Shown in pieces: positions 8,328 through 15,841 of a stretch of DNA of 64,000 nucleotides. The notes under the pieces were generated by a model. It was not told where the DNA came from, did not search any database, and saw only the letters and a program-made list of their open reading frames with translations. Source of the DNA: an uncultured Bacilli bacterium (lineage in GTDB: Bacteria; Bacillota_I; Bacilli_A; RF39; UBA660); NCBI GenBank assembly GCA_910585045.1, contig CAJUCD010000004.1, positions 1 to 64,000 of the forward strand, in the 5' to 3' direction. A program made the translations under genes and the position numbers. Numbering within the stretch: position 1 is the stretch's first letter; each line of letters opens with the position of its first letter.

Positions 8328-9092
8328 TTAATTATTTTCTAAAACACTTTCATCTAAGTCTATAAATCCATTTCTACTCCATAACCATAAAGCTGTATGA
8401 ATATCAATAGGTTTATATTTTGTTCCCTTAAATAACTTATTCCATTTATCTATAACAATTAATTGAACATCAGCTTTTTCTAATTCTTTATCATTAATAA
8501 GGCCTAGTCTATGAGTTGCTTTAATAACATGTGTATCAGGAGCTACTGTCAAATCTTCTAAATTTTTATATTTTCTATCTGTATATTGCCAAATAACATA
8601 TAACCAATAATTACATATTTTTGTACCAGATAAATAGGGAAATCTTTTTTTATTTTCTTTTTGTATAAAATCTTTTATCTTATTTACATCATTACCAAAA
8701 ATATTAAATAAGTTTCTTACATCTCCATTAAATAGTTCAACTAAAGTTTTACAAAGTGTTAGCCATATTTCTGTTTGCTTTTGTTTTTGTAAAGCTACTT
8801 TATACTTAGTTAGGGCATATTGCACTTCTGTAAAACTTTTTTCTAAACAGATTTGTGGATTAAATACAAAATTTGTTTCTTCATCAAGATATGTTTTATT
8901 AGCGCTCTCCCACAATGTATAAGAATTTCTTTGATAATTTAAAGCCATAGGCAGTGTAAAATATAGATAATTCTCCCTTGAACTTTTCTCTAAATGAGGA
9001 TTTGCATCTTCTGGCATAAATTCACCACCAAGCTTTCCTCTTTTCCACATTAAATATAAAATATCTACTTTTTTTAATATTTCTTCTTGCAT
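8328..9092 (-). CDS. HhH-GPD-like DNA glycosylase/lyase-related protein
   Basis: A 254-residue protein I do not recognise as a named family. Residues 151-195 (PYLSGTKICNYWL, then VAPDTHVIKATHRLGL) align with the helix-hairpin-helix and catalytic region of EndoIII/OGG-type glycosylases (GVGRKTAN and VDTHV). Both the Lys (K158) and the Asp (D186) of bifunctional glycosylases are in place. The N-terminal 140 residues are helical and unfamiliar, and no Fe-S Cys cluster is present. A role in base-excision repair is inferred from the motif only. It sits between locus 1 and a decayed peptide gene and is transcribed alone; the start has AGAGGT upstream. Confidence 0.5.
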   Translation of the reverse strand: MQEEILKKVDILYLMWKRGKLGGEFMPEDANPHLEKSSRENYLYFTLPMALNYQRNSYTLWESANKTYLDEETNFVFNPQICLEKSFTEVQYALTKYKVALQKQKQTEIWLTLCKTLVELFNGDVRNLFNIFGNDVNKIKDFIQKENKKRFPYLSGTKICNYWLYVIWQYTDRKYKNLEDLTVAPDTHVIKATHRLGLINDKELEKADVQLIVIDKWNKLFKGTKYKPIDIHTALWLWSRNGFIDLDESVLENN

Positions 9093-9186
9093 ATTTACCT
9101 CTTACAAAATATCTTAATCTTTAAGAAATATATCATAACTTTTAATAAATTGGAATAGTACTTAACAATTTTATTATTCTAAAAAG

Positions 9187-9264
9187 ATGTCAAAAAAGAT
9201 TTTTTGATTTTCTCTTTAATTATCGTTTATACTTTTACTTATAGTATTACTATTTGTAAAATAA
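9187..9264 (+). pseudogene. Decayed KKDFL-type hydrophobic peptide gene (locus 4)
   Basis: ATG at 9187 begins MSKK. After one missing A in the A-run the sequence continues DFLIFSLIIV, and after one extra T it returns to the original frame as ILLLIVLLFVK-stop (TAA 9262-9264). The two compensating indels leave an early TGA in the ATG frame. Full length would be 25 residues, matching the intact peptides at 10099 and 11497. No AGGAGG precedes it. Downstream TCACCTAACT recalls the hairpin arm of locus 3, but the antisense promoter block is missing. The rest of the 9093-9417 gap shows nothing else. Confidence 0.6.
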
Positions 9265-9417
9265 AAAAATCACCTAACTAAGCAATAAAATTTATCAATA
9301 AAAAAGACACGACAGGAAAAAACTGAAGTGATAAAGTAAAAGTAGACTTTTCTTTAAAAGATATATCAGTAGATAATTTTGTGTGGTATAATTTATTTAA
9401 AAGAGGAGAAAAACTAA

Positions 9418-9897
9418 ATGAAAAAGATATTAATTATTTTATTAGGGGTAATAATAGTTTTTGCAATAACTGGTTGCAGTGTTAAAAAAAGTAGTGATAA
9501 ATTAAATGATAATATTAAAATAGGGAAAGAATCAAATATTAATATTACCGATAAAAACATAACCTTAAAAATTAAAGAAGGGACTTTAACTAACACTGGA
9601 GCTGTAATTGTTTTAGATAACAATAGTGATATTACAATTAGTTTTGGTGAAGATTATTGGTTAGAAATAGAACAAAATGGAAAATGGTACAGTCTGAAAA
9701 CTATAAATGATTTTGTTGTAAATACTCCACTTTACCATTTAAAACCTAGTGAATCAAAAGAAAAGTCAGTTGACTGGGGATTTGCTTTTGGAAAATTCCC
9801 TAGAGGAAAATATAGAATAACTAAAGGTATTACTTTAGAATTTGAAAATGATAAAAAAGAAGATAATTTTGTGGTGGGTGAATTTGCTATTAATTAA
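9418..9897 (+). CDS. Lipoprotein with Ig-like domain
   Basis: A 159-residue lipoprotein. The signal MKKILIILLGVIIVFAITGC has a lipobox (ITGC), so Cys20 would be lipidated and the protein held on the outer face of the membrane. From about residue 45 the protein resembles a bacterial Ig-like domain often found in small Firmicute lipoproteins: IKEGTLTNTGAVIVLDNNSD, WLEIEQNGKWY, LKPSESKEKSVDWGF, FPRGKYRITKGI. No ligand is known. AAGAGGAG precedes the ATG and TATAAT is at about 9388. It is a single gene within the TA-like cluster. Confidence 0.8.
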   Translation: MKKILIILLGVIIVFAITGCSVKKSSDKLNDNIKIGKESNINITDKNITLKIKEGTLTNTGAVIVLDNNSDITISFGEDYWLEIEQNGKWYSLKTINDFVVNTPLYHLKPSESKEKSVDWGFAFGKFPRGKYRITKGITLEFENDKKEDNFVVGEFAIN

Positions 9898-10014
9898 ACT
9901 AATTAAAATAGCACATTATTAATAAAGAATAAAATTATATAATTTAGTTTATTAATATTCAGAATTTTAAGAGGCAAAAAAATTATAATTTAGGTTTAAC
10001 ACTAATTAATTTTA

Positions 10015-10043
10015 TTGCCTTAAACAAAATTATTTGGTAAATT
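10015..10043 (+). promoter_or_regulatory. Toxin-mRNA promoter, locus 2
   Basis: TTGCCT (10015-10020), 17-bp spacer, TAAATT (10038-10043), aligned with the better promoter of locus 3 by the downstream TTTAGGAA block. TTGCCT is also the right arm of an inverted repeat with AGGCAA near 9972, which may be an operator. Confidence 0.5.
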
Positions 10044-10098
10044 TTATTTAGGAATACTTTAACAGTTGAGTGCTTGTCTCCGAAAGGAGGTGATGAGA

Positions 10099-10173
10099 AT
10101 GACTAAGAAAGATTTTCTAATCTTTGCTTTAATCGTTATCATCATTCTACTTATTCTTCTATTATTTAAATGA
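10099..10173 (+). CDS. Putative type I toxin peptide, KKDFL family (locus 2)
   Basis: A 24-residue peptide beginning MTKKDFLIF, followed by an uninterrupted run of Ile/Leu/Val/Phe ending LLLFK and TGA. It is a single membrane-spanning helix with a basic N-terminus, as in Fst/Ldr- or TxpA-like membrane toxins, though the sequence matches none I know. AAAGGAGG lies 8 bases before the ATG; an ATG at 10093 is too close. The 5' UTR can hide this site in a CTCC-GAAA-GGAG hairpin. UTR bases TTGAGTGC (10066-10073) are complementary to GCACTCAA at 10196-10203 downstream. An antisense RNA overlaps the 3' end. Confidence 0.7.
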   Translation: MTKKDFLIFALIVIIILLILLLFK

Positions 10174-10184
10174 TAATGAATTAT

Positions 10185-10294
10185 AAAAAGAAAATGCACT
10201 CAATCTAACAAGATTAAGTGCGAGCCAATTTAGCGAGTACTCAACTTTGCGATGTTAAGTATTCTCTTTTTTATTTTATGCAAGTTTCCTTGAC
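10185..10294 (-). ncRNA. Antisense RNA (putative antitoxin), locus 2
   Basis: Predicted from a minus-strand promoter at 10301-10329. It runs toward the toxin gene, contains a hairpin at 10236-10263 and ends with the hairpin 10196-10221 (arms of 11 nt) followed by ATTTTCTTTTT. The terminal stem is fully paired on this strand with one U-G; the plus strand has a C-A mismatch, so the fold is selected in this RNA. It would pair with the toxin mRNA 3' region and, through GCACTTAA, with its 5' UTR. Confidence 0.65.
10236..10277 (+). terminator. Toxin-mRNA terminator, locus 2
   Basis: Stem AGTACTCAAC / GTTAAGTATT with an 8-nt loop, then CTCTTTTTTATTTT. It is the first plus-strand hairpin after the peptide with a T-run, so toxin mRNA and antisense RNA overlap by roughly 80-90 nt. 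Confidence 0.6.
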
Positions 10295-10300
10295 ATATTC

Positions 10301-10329
10301 ATATTACCATAAAAAAAGACTTTTGACAA
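10301..10329 (-). promoter_or_regulatory. Antisense-RNA promoter, locus 2
   Basis: Minus strand: TTGTCA (10329-10324), 17-bp spacer, TAATAT (10306-10301). Confidence 0.7.
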
Positions 10330-10405
10330 GTCTAGTATCTAAAGTTAGAATACTTCTAACAGCTTTTTAAGTAGTGCCATAAGAGAGGGAGTACAATAAC
10401 TATTT

Positions 10406-11320
10406 TTAATCATTCATCCCTCCAGACATTATTCTAAATTTATCTTGACTATTCCATATATTTAATAGTTGATGAAAATTCTTATCAGGATCTAACATTA
10501 GTTTTGCCAACTCATCTAATTCTATATATTCTTCTTCTGTTAATTTAAATTTTTTATCAATTATGTATTTGGGTAAATGCAAGAATATAATTTCATCGTT
10601 CATTAAAGAATGAAAATCATAAAATAAGCCATGTATTGATGCTTCTATTCCTATAGTTAACGGATTTGAAGCATAGTATATTTCTTCTTTTTTTAATTCA
10701 CCTGTTCTCGATTTTAAGTACGCTTCAGCACCAAAAATAAACTTATCACGTGGAATATCTAATAAATTAAAATCTATATGATATTCATCTAATACATCTT
10801 CATAAAAATACATGTCTGCATCTACTAATGTCCATTTCTCTTTTTCTATATCATAGTATTCTGTAATCCAATGGTCACCAGCTGTTTTCCCACAAGTATT
10901 AACATATTTCGCAAAGCCACTTCTAACTCTAGTAGAAATTCCTTTTGATTTTAATATACTAGCTAATAAAATAGCCTGCTCTCTACAGCAAACATGAATT
11001 TTATCTTCTATTTTTCTATCTAAACAATAGTTTTTATCTCTTCTTAAAAGTTCTGCTAACATTGATTGCGCTGTTGGAAATAAATCATTCTCATAACATA
11101 ATGCTGTTTTTGGTAATTTTGTCATATCACCATAACATGAATTACTATCTTTTCTCATTTTCTCATCAGACATATCAAAAGGATGAATAATCTGATTCCT
11201 TTGTAATAAGCATAAATCATCTATATCATCAGGTAAATTTCTAGCAAAATCATTATATAATCCTAAGTCAGTATAAGGGCTTGTTCTTTTATAAAAATCT
11301 AATATATCATTTTTAAGCAA
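10406..11320 (-). CDS. Transglutaminase-like cysteine-protease-fold protein
   Basis: About 304 residues with a transglutaminase-like core: Cys in HVCCREQAILLASILKSKGI, His in TAGDHWITEYYD and Asp in WTLVDADMYF, in the order and spacing of the Cys-His-Asp triad. It could be a peptidase, an amidase or a cross-linking enzyme. No signal peptide is seen. I choose TTG at 11320, because AAGGAGGT lies 8 bases upstream on the minus strand; a frame start at 11356 would put that site inside the gene. It sits between TA-like loci 2 and 3 and is divergent from the locus-3 promoter. Confidence 0.7.
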   Translation of the reverse strand: MLKNDILDFYKRTSPYTDLGLYNDFARNLPDDIDDLCLLQRNQIIHPFDMSDEKMRKDSNSCYGDMTKLPKTALCYENDLFPTAQSMLAELLRRDKNYCLDRKIEDKIHVCCREQAILLASILKSKGISTRVRSGFAKYVNTCGKTAGDHWITEYYDIEKEKWTLVDADMYFYEDVLDEYHIDFNLLDIPRDKFIFGAEAYLKSRTGELKKEEIYYASNPLTIGIEASIHGLFYDFHSLMNDEIIFLHLPKYIIDKKFKLTEEEYIELDELAKLMLDPDKNFHQLLNIWNSQDKFRIMSGGMND

Positions 11321-11403
11321 TTGAAATACCTCCTTGTACGTATATTGCTTTGCCAATATACAAGTGCATTTTACTAAATTGTCATAATTTATTAAAAAAA
11401 TAA

Positions 11404-11432
11404 TTGTATTAAGAACGAACGTTTGCTATAAT
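11404..11432 (+). promoter_or_regulatory. Toxin-mRNA promoter, locus 3
   Basis: TTGTAT (11404-11409), 17-bp spacer, TATAAT (11427-11432), with TGC before the -10 (extended). The downstream TTTTAGGAACATTTAACA block is shared with locus 2. Confidence 0.75.
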
Positions 11433-11496
11433 TGCTTTTAGGAACATTTAACAAGTTGGGTGGAGCCAATCTTCTTAATAGAAGGGAGGCGAGAAT

Positions 11497-11580
11497 ATGA
11501 ACAAGAAGGATTTTCTAATTCTATCTTTAGTAATAATTATCTTCCTTTTACTATTCTTACTATTTATAGTTTTAATATAA
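11497..11580 (+). CDS. Putative type I toxin peptide, KKDFL family (locus 3)
   Basis: A 27-residue peptide beginning MNKKDFLILSLVIII and continuing as Leu/Phe/Ile to the TAA at 11578-11580. It is homologous to the peptide at 10099, identical at KKDFLI. GGGAGG lies 7 bases upstream, and a small CTTCT/AGAAG hairpin (11471-11485) directly before it could limit ribosome access. The 5' UTR AGTTGGGTGGA (11454-11464) can pair with TCCACCTAACT (11587-11597) in the 3' region: the same contact as in locus 2 but with different bases. A convergent antisense RNA overlaps the 3' end. Confidence 0.7.
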   Translation: MNKKDFLILSLVIIIFLLLFLLFIVLI

Positions 11581-11691
11581 AAGAAATCCACCTAACTCTA
11601 GCATAGATTTAGGTGGAAACCAATTTAATTTGGCAACACTCAACACTGCAATATTGAATGTTCCTTTTTATTTTATGCAAGTTCCCTTGAC
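11577..11691 (-). ncRNA. Antisense RNA (putative antitoxin), locus 3
   Basis: Predicted from the promoter at 11698-11726. It has an internal hairpin at 11635-11662 and a terminal hairpin TCCACCTAA / TTAGGTGGA (11587-11617), followed on the minus strand by TTTCTTTTAT. Layout is equivalent to loci 1 and 2, but the stem sequence has changed on both arms while pairing is kept. Confidence 0.65.
11635..11674 (+). terminator. Toxin-mRNA terminator, locus 3
   Basis: Stem AACACTCAA / TTGAATGTT (one mismatch on this strand), then CCTTTTTATTTT. It is equivalent to 10236-10277. Confidence 0.55.
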
Positions 11692-11697
11692 ATATTC

Positions 11698-11726
11698 ATA
11701 ATAACATAAAAACGACTTTTTGACAA
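11698..11726 (-). promoter_or_regulatory. Antisense-RNA promoter, locus 3
   Basis: Minus strand: TTGTCA (11726-11721), 17-bp spacer, TATTAT (11703-11698). Confidence 0.7.
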
Positions 11727-11771
11727 GTCGCTTATCTATAATTACTCGAAAGTTCGAGTTATCCTTAAATC

Positions 11772-11845
11772 TGGTGCTGAATGACTGGATTGAACAGTCC
11801 TCTGATGCTTACCATGCATCTGTTTTACCACTAAACTAAATCAGC
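11772..11845 (-). tRNA. tRNA-Thr (anticodon GGT)
   Basis: A 74-nt cloverleaf including an encoded CCA. Acceptor GCTGATT / ATTCAGC has one U-U mismatch; D-stem GTTT/AAAC; anticodon stem GATGC/GCATC with loop ATGGTAA, so the anticodon is GGT; T-arm GACTG-TTCAATC-CAGTC; discriminator A. G1-C72 and C2-G71 match threonine identity. A perfect 7-bp hairpin (11744-11759) follows its 3' end. The gene is single and flanks the TA-like cluster. Confidence 0.93.
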
Positions 11846-11888
11846 ATAATAAAATTATAACAAGAAAGTAGTATTCGTGCAACAATTA

Positions 11889-11897
11889 TGTTATAAT
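11889..11897 (+). promoter_or_regulatory. Extended -10 promoter of uppS
   Basis: TGTTATAAT (TG-n-TATAAT). It places the transcript start near 11904, which excludes the TTG at 11903 as start codon. Confidence 0.55.
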
Positions 11898-11920
11898 TTT
11901 ACTTGAGAGTAGGTGTATTA

Positions 11921-12622
11921 ATGATTGTTCCTAATCATGTTGCAATTATAATGGATGGAAATGGCAGATGGGCAACTAACAGAGGATTGTCTAGAAGTGC
12001 AGGCCATTTAGAAGGAAGTAAAACACTTGAAAAAATTGCTTTTCACGCTTTAAATATGGGAGTAAAATATTTAAGTGTTTATGCATTTTCCACAGATAAT
12101 TTTAAAAGGTCTAAAGAAGAAGTCGATTATCTTATGAATTTAGTAGTTAAGTATTTTAAAACTAAAGCTGATAAATATCATAAGAAGGGTATTAGAATAT
12201 TAATAAGCGGTCGCAAAAATAATTTATCAGATATAGTTTTGGATTCTATTACCAAAATAGAGAAATTAACTGAAAATAATACCAATGGAACACTTAATAT
12301 ATGTTTGAATTATGGTGGCCAAGAAGAAATAATTGATGCCGCTAAAAAATTAGCAGAGGATATAAATAATGGTTTAAATATTAAAGATTTTAATAGAAAT
12401 GATTTTTATAAATATTTATATCACGAATTACCACCTATAGATTTATTGATTAGAACTGGCGGTGAACAAAGAATAAGTAATTTTATGCTTTATCAATTAA
12501 GCTACAGTGAGTTTTATTTTACAAATACTTTTTTTCCTGATTTTGATAAGTCTGAATTTAATAAAGCTATATTTATTTATGAAAATAGAGACCGAAGATT
12601 TGGTGGAATTAATAAATGTTAA
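11921..12622 (+). CDS. uppS: Isoprenyl (undecaprenyl) diphosphate synthase
   Basis: A 233-residue cis-prenyltransferase that makes undecaprenyl diphosphate, the lipid carrier for wall precursors, from FPP and IPP. Motifs: HVAIIMDGNGRWA (catalytic Asp12), YAFSTDNFKR, and RTGGEQRISNFMLYQLSYSE with the C-terminal DRRFGG. Length is usual. The start is the ATG at 11921 behind TAGGTG. Unusually, no cdsA, frr or dxr follows; instead a small membrane protein overlaps its 3' end by 7 bases. It is cytosolic, at the membrane face. Confidence 0.92.
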   Translation: MIVPNHVAIIMDGNGRWATNRGLSRSAGHLEGSKTLEKIAFHALNMGVKYLSVYAFSTDNFKRSKEEVDYLMNLVVKYFKTKADKYHKKGIRILISGRKNNLSDIVLDSITKIEKLTENNTNGTLNICLNYGGQEEIIDAAKKLAEDINNGLNIKDFNRNDFYKYLYHELPPIDLLIRTGGEQRISNFMLYQLSYSEFYFTNTFFPDFDKSEFNKAIFIYENRDRRFGGINKC

Positions 12623-13056
12623 AATATTTAGATAACCACCGCTTTATATTAATACTTCTAATTTTATTAAGTATAGTTATTATTTTTTTAGGTACAAAAT
12701 CTTATTTATTTCTTAATCATCATTTTATTTCATTAAAATGTACAGCTAATATAGATGAAAATTATTGTTGGCATAAAGATTTAAAAATATTAAATAACAA
12801 TTCTTACAAAGATGAATTTTTTTTAGAACATAAAGATGAAATAGAAAAATTAATCGCCAATTATAACTTACCAAAATTTAGTAATTATACATCTTACTAT
12901 TATGAAGTAGTATCTAATATTGACTATAAAATAACTAGCCAAAATGAAGATATTTATCTGTTTTTTAAAGCATATAACAATACTTATGATATAACAAATT
13001 TTTTTCGACAAAATACATTATTTTTTGAAATATTTTATCCTTATAAAATAGATTAA
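12616..13056 (+). CDS. Hypothetical single-pass membrane protein
   Basis: A 146-residue protein I do not recognise. It has one N-terminal hydrophobic helix (FILILLILLSIVIIFLG) and then an outside domain with two Cys residues (CTANIDENYC), rich in Tyr and Asn. Its ATG overlaps the end of uppS by 7 bases, so the two are translated together; that context hints at an envelope role. No ribosome site of its own is clear. Confidence 0.6.
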   Translation: MLKYLDNHRFILILLILLSIVIIFLGTKSYLFLNHHFISLKCTANIDENYCWHKDLKILNNNSYKDEFFLEHKDEIEKLIANYNLPKFSNYTSYYYEVVSNIDYKITSQNEDIYLFFKAYNNTYDITNFFRQNTLFFEIFYPYKID

Positions 13057-13120
13057 AAAACTTTCACTTTCAGGGGATTTGTAGTATAATGATTTTAGTT
13101 ATGAAAACGGAGGACATTTT

Positions 13121-15757
13121 ATGAAATTTAAAATATCGCCAAAAGACTTTGCTATTTTTTGTGTATATTGTTTATTATTACTTTACTTATGCGCAATAGC
13201 AGTTTTAAATTTTTCATCATTTATTAATGAAGGAGAATTTTATGGATTGTTACCATTTAAAGCTTTCACTGGTGATTATATTATTCTTACCTTATTTATG
13301 TTTTTTGTTTCCTTAATTATGATATTTACAAGTGTATCATCATACATATTTAATAAAGAAAAAGGAAAAGGGATTGGCTTAAAGCTAGGAGAAAAACAAG
13401 AATCTGGTTATGCTAGATGGAGTACAGAAAAAGAGATAAAAAGTGATAGTGGAGTAGAAAAAGTTGACCCACAAGAAAATGTTGTTACTGCTGCTGGTGT
13501 ACCTTTAATTAATAATGGTAAAGAAATATGGGTTGATAATGGTGAATATCACAACTTAGTTATTGGTTCTACAGGTTCTGGTAAGACTCAGACTGTTGTA
13601 AAACCTATGGTAAATCTTTTAGCCAAAAAGGGTGAGTCTATGATTATCACCGACCCTAAAGGTGAAATATATAAATATGCTGCTACAGCTCTAAAAGAGC
13701 GAGGATATAAAATAATAGTTTTAAATTTTAGAGAGCCAAATCATGGTAATGCTTGGAATCCTTTAACTCTACCATATGTTTATTATAAAAATGGTAATAT
13801 AGACAAATCAACAGAACTATTAGATGACGTTGCTTTAAATATTTTATATGACCAAACTAAAAAAGGTGGAGATTCTGATTTCTGGGAAAAAAGTGCTGCT
13901 GATTATTTTTCAGGTTTAGCTTTAGGCTTATTTTATGATGCTCAAGAAAAGGAAGTTAATCTAAATAGTATCAATTATATGAGTAGTGTAGGCGAAGAAA
14001 GATATGCTACTAGTACTTATATTAAAGAGTATTTTAATTTAAAAGGTCAGGAGTCAAGTCCTTATATTTTTGCCTCAAATACTATTAATGCTCCTAATGA
14101 AACCAAAGGTGGTATTTTATCTACATTTAGACAAAAAATTCGTTTATTCTCATCTCGTGAAACATTAAGTGAAATGCTTGCATATAGTGATTTCAAAATG
14201 GAAGATATTGGTAAAGAAAAAACCGCTGTCTTTATGATAATTCATGATGAGAAAAAGACATATCACTCATTAATGACAATTTTTATTAAACAATGTTATG
14301 AAACTTTAATTGATGTTGCGCAAGAAAGTGGCGGGAAATTACCTTATCGTACTAACTTTATCTTAGATGAGTTTGCAAATATGCCTCCATTAAAAGATGT
14401 TGATTCAATGGTATCTGCTGCGCGTTCCAGAGATATAAGATTTACTTTTATTATTCAAAACTTTGCCCAATTAAATGATGTTTATGGTAAAGAAGTAGGG
14501 GAAATAATCAAAGGTAACTGTGGTAATTTAATTTATTTAATTAGTACTGAATTAGCAGCTTTAGAAGAAATATCTAAAATGTGTGGTGAAGTAAAATCTA
14601 AGGAAAAAGATAAAACAGCCTCAACGCCTTTAGTTACTGTTTCTGATCTTCAAAAATTAAAATTATTTGAAGCAATTATTATTCGGTTAAGAAAAAATCC
14701 TTTTAAAACTAAATTAGAACCAGACTTTAAAATGAACTGGGGGATGAATCGAACAGAAGCAAAATATCCTGACCGAGAAGTTAAAAAGATTGAATTATTT
14801 GATATTAAAAAGTATGTTACAGAAGAAAAACGTAAACAAATGATGAGCAACTTAGAAAATAAAGATAATCAAAACAATTCTTTCAGTAACAATTTTGGTA
14901 ACCCATTTAGTCCAAATGGTGCTAGTACATCTCCGTTTGGAAATGGCTTTAATTCAGGATTACCTAAACCTCCAACTCCAGCTACTAATTTCCCTAATCC
15001 TTTTAGTACTGGTTTAAACAATAATCCATCTAATCCTTTTAATCCAGGATTTAATAGCTCACCACCTACTAATACTGCAAATCCTTTTAATAATACAAAT
15101 AATCCTAATTCATTTGGAATGCCTAATAATATGAATACTCCAATGAATAATAACAATAACTTATTGAATAATAATCTATCTAATCCTGTTAATGCCTTTG
15201 GTGGCAATTTAAATCCAGGTATGCCAAACAACAATATGATGAATCAAAATTTACCTGGAAGTGTACCTAATAGTCCAATAAATAATAATGTTAATGGGTT
15301 TGGAACTCCTCCTAACTTTGGTGGAACACCTCCAAATAACAATAATCAATTTAGTACCAATCCAATGTTTAATAAACCAATGAATAGTTTATCTGACATG
15401 GATATTGATGCAATGATGAAAGATATTGATCGCCGTTTAAAAGAATTGGATGAAGAAGAAGCACGTCAAAAAGCAGAATTAGAAAAAGCTAAGCAACAAA
15501 CGTTGCCTCCAGTTACTAATAATAATGAACTACCAAAAAATGAAACAATTATACCTCCAACAAAAGAGGAAGTAGTAAACATTGAACCATTAAATATTAG
15601 TGAGGAACCAAAGCTTGAGAGTGCTAATTCAAGTGCTACAAAACAATCTAACGTTGATATGCCAAAGCCAAAAATTAATGTTGATGCTGATAGCATTATT
15701 GTAAATGAAAATATCATTACTGATGACGAATTTTTTGATGATTTCTTTAGTGAATAA
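13121..15757 (+). CDS. VirD4/TraG-type coupling ATPase with Asn/Pro-rich tail
   Basis: An 878-residue type IV coupling protein. Two N-terminal membrane helices (about 11-32 and 53-77) are followed by a RecA-like ATPase with Walker A GSTGSGKT (149-156), TDPKGEIYKYAA, a Walker B region FILDEFANMP (Asp416, Glu417), AARSRDIRFTFIIQNFAQL and the conserved GNCGNLIYL. In conjugation and T4SS such proteins pass DNA or effectors to the channel. Residues 583-755 are low-complexity Asn/Pro/Gly/Phe with several NPF triplets, then a charged coiled coil (about 757-793) and an acidic tail. No relaxase or VirB4 gene is adjacent. TATAAT is at 13085 and CGGAGG before the ATG. Confidence 0.88.
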   Translation: MKFKISPKDFAIFCVYCLLLLYLCAIAVLNFSSFINEGEFYGLLPFKAFTGDYIILTLFMFFVSLIMIFTSVSSYIFNKEKGKGIGLKLGEKQESGYARWSTEKEIKSDSGVEKVDPQENVVTAAGVPLINNGKEIWVDNGEYHNLVIGSTGSGKTQTVVKPMVNLLAKKGESMIITDPKGEIYKYAATALKERGYKIIVLNFREPNHGNAWNPLTLPYVYYKNGNIDKSTELLDDVALNILYDQTKKGGDSDFWEKSAADYFSGLALGLFYDAQEKEVNLNSINYMSSVGEERYATSTYIKEYFNLKGQESSPYIFASNTINAPNETKGGILSTFRQKIRLFSSRETLSEMLAYSDFKMEDIGKEKTAVFMIIHDEKKTYHSLMTIFIKQCYETLIDVAQESGGKLPYRTNFILDEFANMPPLKDVDSMVSAARSRDIRFTFIIQNFAQLNDVYGKEVGEIIKGNCGNLIYLISTELAALEEISKMCGEVKSKEKDKTASTPLVTVSDLQKLKLFEAIIIRLRKNPFKTKLEPDFKMNWGMNRTEAKYPDREVKKIELFDIKKYVTEEKRKQMMSNLENKDNQNNSFSNNFGNPFSPNGASTSPFGNGFNSGLPKPPTPATNFPNPFSTGLNNNPSNPFNPGFNSSPPTNTANPFNNTNNPNSFGMPNNMNTPMNNNNNLLNNNLSNPVNAFGGNLNPGMPNNNMMNQNLPGSVPNSPINNNVNGFGTPPNFGGTPPNNNNQFSTNPMFNKPMNSLSDMDIDAMMKDIDRRLKELDEEEARQKAELEKAKQQTLPPVTNNNELPKNETIIPPTKEEVVNIEPLNISEEPKLESANSSATKQSNVDMPKPKINVDADSIIVNENIITDDEFFDDFFSE

Positions 15758-15780
15758 GAGCGTTTTGCTCTTTTTTATTT
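15756..15780 (+). terminator. Rho-independent terminator
   Basis: Stem AAGAGC / GCTCTT with loop GTTTT, then TTTTATTT. It overlaps the stop codon of the VirD4-type gene. Confidence 0.85.
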
Positions 15781-15783
15781 GGT

Positions 15784-15812
15784 TTGACAAAAATATTAGG
15801 CAATGTTATAAT
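15784..15812 (+). promoter_or_regulatory. Strong sigma-A promoter
   Basis: TTGACA, 17 bp, TATAAT with TG extension, 30 bases before the phosphoesterase start. Confidence 0.85.
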
Positions 15813-15841
15813 AGCATCGCTTTTAAAGGAGAAAAAATAAG

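Noticed and set aside
8025..11745. CRISPR array or insertion sequence in the 8-11.8 kb repeats
   Set aside because: The repeated units are few, unevenly spaced and imperfect, there is no transposase, and the conservation follows promoters and hairpins.
14869..15717. Long minus-strand frames opposite the VirD4-type gene (14869-15234, 15466-15717)
   Set aside because: They mirror the Asn/Pro-rich repeat tail, lack ribosome sites and have no domain features.
13121..15757. An integrative conjugative element
   Set aside because: Apart from the VirD4-type ATPase there is no relaxase, integrase, VirB4 or attachment site, and the tRNA-Thr at 11772 has no partial 3'-end duplicate that I could see.
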